DNA of 64,000 bases, from NCBI RefSeq assembly GCF_019175385.1, contig NC_083347.1:121590124-121654123 (forward strand), read 5' to 3'. Under the pieces are notes generated by a model. The model had not been told where the DNA came from, did not search any database, and worked only from the letters and a program-made list of their open reading frames with translations. Within the stretch, counting starts at the first letter, position 1; the number at the start of each line of letters is the position of its first letter. The position numbers and the translations under genes are program-made. Origin of the DNA: Lycium barbarum. Its lineage: Eukaryota > Streptophyta > Magnoliopsida > Solanales > Solanaceae. Shown here piece by piece: positions 62,001-64,000 of the stretch.

Positions 62001-63418
62001 GAATATTTTGGTAATGCGCCTTTCATGTTGCTATTTCAGCTAGTACGTTGTGGCCCTACATATTTTGATATCATTATTTGGCATCGACAGGTAGACCCTG
62101 TTACTCACCAAGTGAAAATTTGTGATTTTGGAAGTGCCAAAGTGCTGGTAAGTCTTAATGATAAGAGTGCTTTTCTGTGGCTATTCACATGTACCTTCCA
62201 AAGAATCCTTTTTCCCCTTTTCCATGTTTATCCTTGCCTCGTAATGAGGATGCGGACATTTGTTTGTGTTTAGCGGCTGTAACTCTAACCTATTCAGTAC
62301 TCCCTCCATCCTGAATTAAGGAAAGACGTTTGACTGGGAATGGAGTTCAAGAACGAAAAGAAGACTTTTGAAACTTGTGGTCCAATGATATTTGAAAAAG
62401 TAAACAAATGTCTGCAGTCCCTAAAACTAAGGGAAACGACCTCCCTAGGTTGATCAGTTGTTTTCCTTGCTTCCACTAGGGAAGTCGTTTTCCATATGTT
62501 TAAGGAACTTGTTTTCCCAGAGAAACTCTCTTTCAAAAAATTTGATCAATCAAACATGGGAAAATTGGAAAATCCATACCAAACACACCCCTAATGTTTC
62601 AGCAGTCTCTTCATGATACCATTTTGAAACCAAAGGTTAGTTGACTTGGTTCCCGGTTACTATATGATGTAATTGTATCTTTTAATTTTTTTTTCAAGCA
62701 TATGAGCATGAAGAAATTGCTACTTCTAAGAAACACCATTATATCATTTAAAAGTTGCTACATTTACAGATTGTGGTTTGTGTACTTATGACTGCACTGG
62801 GTTTAACATTCATCAGGTTAAAGGTGAAGCAAATATCTCATACATCTGCTCACGATTTTATCGGGCTCCTGAACTCATATTCGGTGCAACGGAATATACT
62901 ACCTCTATTGATATCTGGTCGGCCGGCTGTGTCCTTGCAGAGCTTCTCCTAGGCCAGGTTCGTAGTGATATACTCCCTCTGTCCCAATTTATGCGGTACA
63001 GTTCAAATTTCGAAAGTCAAATTTCTTAATTTTGGCTGTGAATTCGGACACAGAATCTTTTATGTTTTTAATATAAAAATTTTATATTTGGAAACTGCGT
63101 AAGAACTATAAGTCATAATAATTAATAATTTAAAATATTTGAAAGGAATACAAAAAAATTAAGGCAAACAAATATCGTTTGACTCTCGATCCAGAAGTGT
63201 CACATAGGGGTGGCAAAATTAGCCCATGAAAAGATGACCCGCGTAACCCATTCCAGTTTGACCTGCCCATTTATTAGCTCAGCCCATTTTAGCCCACCCC
63301 GTTTCAGCTCAAGTAACAATTACCCGGCCATTTATTAACTTAGCCCATTTTGACCCGCCCAAATCTAGCCCAACCCGCCCATTTGACACTCCTAGTACCA
63401 CATAAATTGGGACGGACA

Positions 63419-63451
<33 letters not shown>

Positions 63452-64000
63452 TATAGTCTGTGAGGTTCTTTGCACTCCATACTGCTGCATTTGCCAAGAC
63501 TTCAACTAATTTTGCAATTTCTTTTGTAGCCATTATTTCCTGGAGAAAATGCTGTCGATCAGCTTGTTGAGATAATCAAGGTACAGCTTGAATAATTGTA
63601 AATCTGATGCAAATGTTTCCGTACATTTGTTGTTTCATTTGTTTTATCTTCCAGGTACTTGGAACACCAACGAGGGAGGAAATTCGCTGTATGAATCCAA
63701 ATTATACTGATTTTAGGTTTCCTCAAATTAAAGCACACCCTTGGCATAAGGTATACTTTCACTTGATTTCAGCTTTACCTAAGCAGCCTATCCGTTGAAG
63801 TGAAGGAAACAAAAAGAGGAAATCACAGAAAAATAACTCAGTTGAAAAGGAAACTTATAGTTAGATCATTATAGGTTTTTAGTGGATTCCTAGCTTTAAT
63901 AATTCGTTGAAAAGGAATCTTATAGTAATTCACCATATTGCCTTGCTATGGTCTTAGGTATTCCACAAACGGATGCCACCTGAAGCAATTGACCTTGCTT
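59076..64000 (+). CDS. BIN2-like: GSK3/SHAGGY-like protein kinase, BIN2-like (3' end outside window)
   Basis: Ser/Thr kinase that in plants phosphorylates BZR1/BES1-type factors and so represses brassinosteroid signalling. Coding exons: 59076-59090, 60574-60666, 60779-60838, 60923-61195, 61936-62010, 62091-62147, 62817-62957, 63530-63580, 63655-63750, 63958-64000 (cut). All introns shown fall between codons. Start: MADDK, then EM, as in group II. By residue: Gly loop GTGSFG (about 47-52), VAIKK with the ATP-binding Lys69, HRDLKPQN (163-170), DFG (184-186), activation-loop Tyr200 in [13 protein letters not shown], and TREE (261-264), the site of known gain-of-function changes in BIN2. Numbering agrees with Arabidopsis BIN2 without gaps. 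Oddities: VKLCTYQ and SAKVL differ from BIN2, the latter resembling group I. Intron 3 (60839-60922) starts GC and ends AG. 301 of about 380 residues are here; the frame is open, so probably functional. Confidence 0.96.
59091..59690. repeat. Degenerate tandem repeats in kinase intron 1
   Basis: Four copies of CCATTTTGCTTTCTTGG ... TTTTATGTACAAAAAGTT ... CTTTACTTGTTAATT ... GGGTTGTTGTTTCTTG at about 59095, 59280, 59411 and 59530. The first copy begins directly at the exon 1 donor. The rest of intron 1, up to 60198, shows nothing else notable. Confidence 0.7.
60199..60543. mobile_element. hAT-type MITE in kinase intron 1
   Basis: 345 bp, ends TAGGAGTGGCAAA and TTTCGGCAGCCCTA, flanked by TATGAGAT (60191-60198) and TCTGAGAT (60544-60551), an 8-bp target duplication with one mismatch. 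Ends 30 bp before the exon 2 acceptor. Confidence 0.82.
61218..61881. mobile_element. Mutator-type (MULE) MITE in kinase intron 4
   Basis: 664 bp with ends GAGAAAATGACAGAAATGGT / ACCATTTTTGTCATTTTCTC and about 120-bp inverted ends (to about 61340 and from about 61762). CTTTCTTGAG occurs on both sides (61208-61217, 61882-61891), a perfect 10-bp duplication; 8-bp reading TTTCTTGA is also possible. The ends share wording with the copia-inserted MITE at 28354 (GAGAAAA, TAAATGGTCCCTTA-like text), so they look like relatives. Confidence 0.85.
62299..62595. mobile_element. Stowaway end and foldback sequence in kinase intron 6
   Basis: TACTCCCTCCATCCTGAATT is a Stowaway-like left end with no matching right end. 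It is followed by an inverted pair GGAAACGACCTCCCTAG / CTAGGGAAGTCGTTTTCC, probably a second, eroded element. Borders are approximate. Confidence 0.4.
62973..63419. mobile_element. Stowaway-like MITE in kinase intron 7, interrupted
   Basis: Left end CTCCCTCTGTCCCAATTTAT and right end ATAAATTGGGACGGACAG are inverted copies. The right terminus has decayed. A hAT-type MITE lies inside. A T-run of about 28 follows at 63420. Confidence 0.75.
63205..63394. mobile_element. hAT-type MITE nested in the Stowaway element
   Basis: 190 bp, ends TAGGGGTGGCAAA and TTTGACACTCCTA, flanks GTGTCACA and GTACCACA (6 of 8 match). Internal text is built of GCCCATTT and ACCCGCCCA words. Confidence 0.72.

Noticed and set aside
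61977..62273. 98-aa plus-strand open frame as a separate gene
   Set aside because: It is kinase exons 5 and 6 plus intervening intron 5 and part of intron 6 read through.

Overview
This is a window of plant nuclear DNA, almost certainly from a Solanaceae species. The evidence is a GSK3/SHAGGY-like kinase gene with plant exon structure, plant Ty3/gypsy, Ty1/copia, LINE, Helitron-like and MITE sequences, and short elements I know from nightshade genomes (an Au-like SINE end with a TTG-type tail, a tRNA-derived SINE, a 118-bp foldback element). The genus cannot be fixed from sequence alone. The window is AT-rich and mostly mobile DNA. Only one gene looks functional.

Layout. 197-9233: a non-autonomous Athila/Tat-type gypsy element on the minus strand, with a tRNA-Asp primer site and a decayed gag-like frame; its right LTR is split by a 3.2-kb solo LTR with a perfect 5-bp target duplication. 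9239-12850: no gene seen, diverged internal repeats. 12853-23260: a foldback element, a long Helitron-like region with an AT-rich repeat array and exon-like fragments, then a second Helitron-like unit starting where the first ends. 23385-24382: two tRNA-derived SINEs and a MITE-like repeat. 24943-26692: a 5'-truncated LINE with a 12-bp target duplication. 26789-32545: a decayed Ty1/copia element, interrupted by a 1.1-kb Mutator-type MITE.

34283-49640: an LRR receptor kinase gene (LRR-XII type) destroyed by two insertions: a solo LTR (34386-37745, duplication AATTA) and a young 9.7-kb chromovirus element (37878-47590, duplication AGTGA). Its LRR part carries a 0.9-kb internal duplication and it ends before any kinase domain.

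49930-51386: Stowaway, hAT and Tourist MITEs. 52535-58900: a tandem array of a roughly 315-bp unit, 15 anchors, itself part of a partial 3.4-kb segmental duplication, ending about 160 bp before the start codon of the kinase gene.

59076-64000: a BIN2-like GSK3 kinase, ten coding exons (the tenth cut by the window edge), intact active site, one GC-AG intron, and several MITEs confined to introns. In plants this family represses brassinosteroid signalling by phosphorylating BZR-type factors. Exon boundaries were set by splice sites plus family conservation, and codon counts agree exactly at every exon.
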